Under the pieces are notes generated by a model, which worked only from the letters and a program-made list of their open reading frames with translations, ran no database searches and had not been told where the DNA came from. Both the position numbers and the translations under genes were made by a program. Of a stretch of DNA of 64,000 nucleotides, positions 61,090-64,000 are shown one piece after another. Positions within the stretch are counted from its first letter, which is position 1; each line of letters starts with the position of its first letter. Source of the DNA: Coprinopsis marcescibilis (Eukaryota; Basidiomycota; Agaricomycetes; Agaricales; Psathyrellaceae); NCBI GenBank assembly GCA_004369085.1, contig ML210194.1, forward strand, positions 130,264 through 194,263, given 5' to 3'.

Positions 61090-62955
61090 TTAAGCTATGG
61101 GGTTGGAATTTTTTTGATCAACGGAGACTTCCTGTCCGGAACTACCCTCCATTGAATCAGAGGTCAATGTCAGCGCCTCTGTTGGTTGTGGGTGGAGAGA
61201 CGCCACCCTAAAAGTTGACATCTGGAACGTCGTTGTCGGCTGTGGTGCCAGCATGCCTCTGATGTTCAATAACAGCCTATTTGAAGGAAGTTACGTTAAG
61301 CCAGACGTCGCAATTTGTAAAAAGGAAGACACACCTTGAACAAATCGTTGCTTGTAGGGCTCGCAAAATCCTGTTGGTAAAGTGGATCAGTTGGGACACT
61401 CAAGCGTCTACAGTGCCACGAGCGGCATCACTTACCCAACGGCGAGGTAGATACCGTATGGGTGGAACACCCACATAAAGAAGTTTAACAACGACAGAAC
61501 TATATGTCCCAAGGACATACACAGTGCAGTACAAATAAGTATTCACCCATCAATCATTAAACATCGACGACTTACGGATTATGACTTAATCGGCAACGAG
61601 TCGGTTCCGTCAGCAAATAACCCACAAATGGTTGCAAGTCAGCGCTTACTCATGTAGTAGATTAGACCTGTATTGCAAAGTTAGACTACACGGACAGCTC
61701 GGATGAAGATAACCTCAGTCTGTGCTCACCATCTCTGAATAGAACTGACACCATTTTCGAGTGTCTCGAGTGCCCGAAACGCCCATCTGCCGAATCTGCA
61801 TCACCTGCGTTAGATGTCGAGCACACCATCTCCCACATCATGAGAAACTCACAGGCAATCCAACATTTCCGAGCTGTAAGCCAGAAGATGACTGATAAAC
61901 CTTATCAGACATGTTCTGTCGAATCATAGGAAGAAGCAGCTCACTTGTTTCGAACGTTAGCCACATGATCCAGAAGGAGGCTGAGAAGGCTCGACAGGAT
62001 AGTTTCGCGCAGCTAGGCGGTAAACAACCCATAATCCCATTCCCGCCGATTGCAGCGACTGATACATTATCGAAACGTGAGGAAATCGTAGGCAGCCGAA
62101 GACTATGCACTTACCCCCTACCCCACTCAACACAATCATCCATCCCGCGATCATGTAAATCACAGCGAACTACAGAGAGGCACATTAATTGGGGTTGATG
62201 GGACGGGTAAAAACAACTCACCACCGCGAATCCGGACAACGCATACAGCAGCTTGCGATTTTGGTATAGAGCGTGCGTTCTCATTATGAGGATAGCTGTC
62301 AGGGAATTGAGTATGATTCTCCGATCCGTACTTTTAAGCAAAGTCGCACCTTTAACGGTCGCCAGGGTAGGGACTGATAGCAGCGTCGACACTAAGCCGA
62401 GATTTCTGCACGCTGGAACGTCGCCATTATATTCGAATGTGTACAGCGCTAGTCGGATAGTTAGATATCTGGCCTTCTCTTTGAACACGTCGCGTCTACC
62501 TCCAAGATCCATCATATACATGAGCGCCGGGACATATCGATTCTGAATGCGCACCGACTTGTCAGTCGCCGTCTATAAGGAGGCATTCCACAACAGCGGA
62601 CTTACCAGAAGAAACAACCACGTTCCCAATGTCATCTTGCTCCCCCACACCCTAGTCACCTGCGAAATATCCCAGTAAGCCCCAGAATCCCGATATCTGA
62701 GCGCTCTGCCTACCTCCTGCTCAAAAGTGAGTGCCATGTCATAGTAAAGCAACGTCGCCGCGATGACTGCAACATATTCAGTATGTCTTCTCTCTGTTTA
62801 ATCGAGTAGCCACCAACGGCGAACGTACCATAGGTGAACTAAGCCCAGCCAATCATTAATCAGAATCGATCAACGCCGCACAGTCTCACCGAGCTCACCT
62901 TGGTAGCTATAACATTGTTAGTAACAAGCAGGAAATCGGCTACATCGATATCCAT
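61090..62955 (-). CDS. Seven-helix membrane protein with DUF6533 domain
   Basis: Basidiomycete-specific membrane family of unknown function. Clear exons: 62955-62899 (MDIDVADFLLVTNNVIATK), a 10-nt exon 62838-62829 (FTY), 62766-62714 (VIAATLLYYDMALTFEQE), 62659-62606 (VTRVWGSKMTLGTWLFLL), one beginning at 62542 (NRYVPALMYMMDL), up to 62350 (CRNLGLVSTLLSVPTLATVK), 62295-62222 (AILIMRTHALYQNRKLL), 62169-62115, 62058-61945 (with FWIMWLTFET), then from 61891 FWLTARK, VLFRDGLIYYM, FFMWVFHPYGIYLAV, and a last exon with LLLNIRGMLAP and a Ser/Thr-rich tail stopping at 61090. Diagnostic family features: the YYDMALTFEQEV and NRY segments, MRTHALY and LFRDGLIYY. One intron between 62542 and 62350, and the last two introns, were not fixed. 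Confidence 0.82.
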
Positions 62956-63694
62956 GCGTAGCCAAACGCGGGGACCATGAAGGTTGAAGGAAGGAGGTGC
63001 TGTGAAAGGAAGGGAGGGATGGTCGGAAGCAGGCACGCCAGTTCACGACACCATATGTTGGTTGACCGATCTGTCGAACCAATGTCGAACACATCCGAAA
63101 ATAAACTCGTCCGCAACTGACATGAGAACAAACGAATGTCAAGCTAACGCCATGGTGCTTGGAAAATGAGAACTTCTGATGTGGATGGTCGATTGCATGC
63201 TCTTCTTGCCGGCCGTCATGGAGATATCAGAGCACTAGGATCCGTTACGTATACGATTCGTAAACGCAGCACATTCTTGTGGGGAGAAACAAGGTTGGGA
63301 GAAAGGCAAAGGTAATTGAGACGGCGAAGTTCCGAATGGCACGGCAACGGCAGCAAAACTCCTCTACCTTGGGAACATTTCGCTTCAATCGAGTCCATTC
63401 GATAATGATATACTTGGAAGTCATCGAGCAGGCACCATAGATGAGCAAGATTATCGACCAAGGCACCGGCGACTAGCACTTATGTATCTACAAAGCACCT
63501 CACCTAGGTTTGCCATACTGGGCCTAATTCACTTCCTCCATATCGATTATCACACTTAGTTTCCACACCTTGAATACTGTATATCGTATCTCGGCTCCGC
63601 TTTCCCTTCAGAATCGAAGGATATCACGAGAAGCGCAGGCTCCGTAATACTAGTGTTCATCAGTAACGCACAGTCCGTTCTCGTTCCAACCACA
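62956..63694. other. Intergenic, no gene recognised
   Basis: Contains the DUF6533 promoter and possibly the outer end of the Helitron. Candidate CTRR-type ends on the minus strand followed by T are CTAG (63652-63655) and CTGA (63660-63663), but neither sits the usual 10-12 nt from the hairpin. Confidence 0.4.
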
Positions 63695-63815
63695 CAAGCC
63701 TTCGGCTTGCCCGTGGCTTCGCCACGGGGGAAAAACACAGGCTTGCCCTGCGGGCCGCCGACTCACAGGCTTGCCCTGCGGCCCGCCAACACAGAGGCTT
63801 GGCCTGCGGCCCGCC
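63695..63815 (-). repeat. Helitron 3' subterminal hairpins and GC-rich tandem repeats
   Basis: Two perfect hairpins with the same loop abut: CAAGCC-TTC-GGCTTG (63695-63709) and CCCGTGGC-TTC-GCCACGGG (63710-63728). They are followed by three imperfect copies of a ~26-bp unit containing GGCTTGCCCTGCGG and CCGCC (about 63736-63815). On the minus strand this lies just downstream of the helicase stop codon, where Helitrons carry their 3' hairpin. Confidence 0.75.
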
Positions 63816-63850
63816 TTAGTAGAAGGAAGTTGTAAGTGTTAGAAAAAATA

Positions 63851-64000
63851 TCAATTCAGAATTTGTAATACTTCAGGATATACAATATTTTTAGTTCTAA
63901 GTGGTAAAGTAAAATCATCACGTGGATCAGTAATAGCTTTTATGTTATGAACAGAAGTAACTCGGGAAACTGCAACATAAAGTTGCCCATGAGTGAAAAC
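63851..64000 (-). mobile_element. C-terminal end of a Helitron Rep/PIF1-like helicase
   Basis: The minus strand from the window edge reads [20 protein letters not shown], continues with [15 protein letters not shown] and ends EVLQILN-stop at 63851. [14 protein letters not shown] is the terminal helicase motif of PIF1-type Helitron proteins. The element continues beyond the window. The reading frame is intact over all 150 nt seen and is AT-rich relative to the neighbouring genes, consistent with a fairly recent insertion. Confidence 0.92.

Noticed and set aside
1..64000. CRISPR arrays, rRNA genes, bacterial operons
   Set aside because: None present; the regular repeats seen are ankyrin/TPR coding repeats, microsatellites and the short transposon repeats described.

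Overview
The window is nuclear DNA from a filamentous basidiomycete, most probably an Agaricomycete. The evidence is genes cut by many 50-60 nt GT-AG introns, three NACHT-type NLR genes of the basidiomycete kind, an AA9 polysaccharide monooxygenase with a CBM1 tail, DUF6533-type seven-helix proteins, an RTA1 protein, and a Helitron helicase end. There is no prokaryotic gene organisation. Exon structures were assembled by hand from reading frames, splice sites and family motifs. Where the summed exon length is a multiple of three, this is stated.

Layout. 1-14.3 kb is an accessory block on the plus strand, except one minus-strand gene. It holds a NACHT-ankyrin NLR whose 5' end is outside the window, a small secreted/GPI-type protein (minus), AA9-CBM1, a NACHT-TPR NLR and a 12-exon cytochrome P450. 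16.6-18 kb holds urate oxidase, for which I cannot find the last exon. 18-24.6 kb is a 6.6 kb gene-free tract, pyrimidine-rich on its left side and G/T-rich on its right. It leads into a large transcription factor combining C2H2 and Zn2Cys6 fingers (24.6-29.5 kb). 29.5-39 kb is gene-poor, with one possible seven-helix gene or remnant near 32.2-33.0 kb. A TEA/ATTS transcription factor follows at 39.0-40.4 kb. A second gene-poor stretch runs to 43.7 kb.

43.7-51.9 kb is denser and looks like core genome: a MUB1/SamB-type MYND protein, an F-box-like protein, a 90-residue hydrophilic protein and an RTA1-type membrane protein. 52-64 kb is again accessory. It holds a 26-bp-TIR mariner-like MITE, a zinc-finger fragment, a second NACHT-ankyrin NLR (minus), a second P450 with the same exon plan as the first, a DUF6533 seven-helix gene, and the 3' end of a Helitron with hairpins and GC-rich repeats.

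The main theme is paired paralogues. Two NACHT-ankyrin genes sit at opposite ends of the window, and two P450s with matching exons each lie near an NLR. All three NLRs carry a short Gly-rich motif ahead of the NACHT domain, which may be a signalling element. The lineage-specific ends contrast with the middle, where two developmental-type regulators lie about 10 kb apart in a low-gene-density setting.
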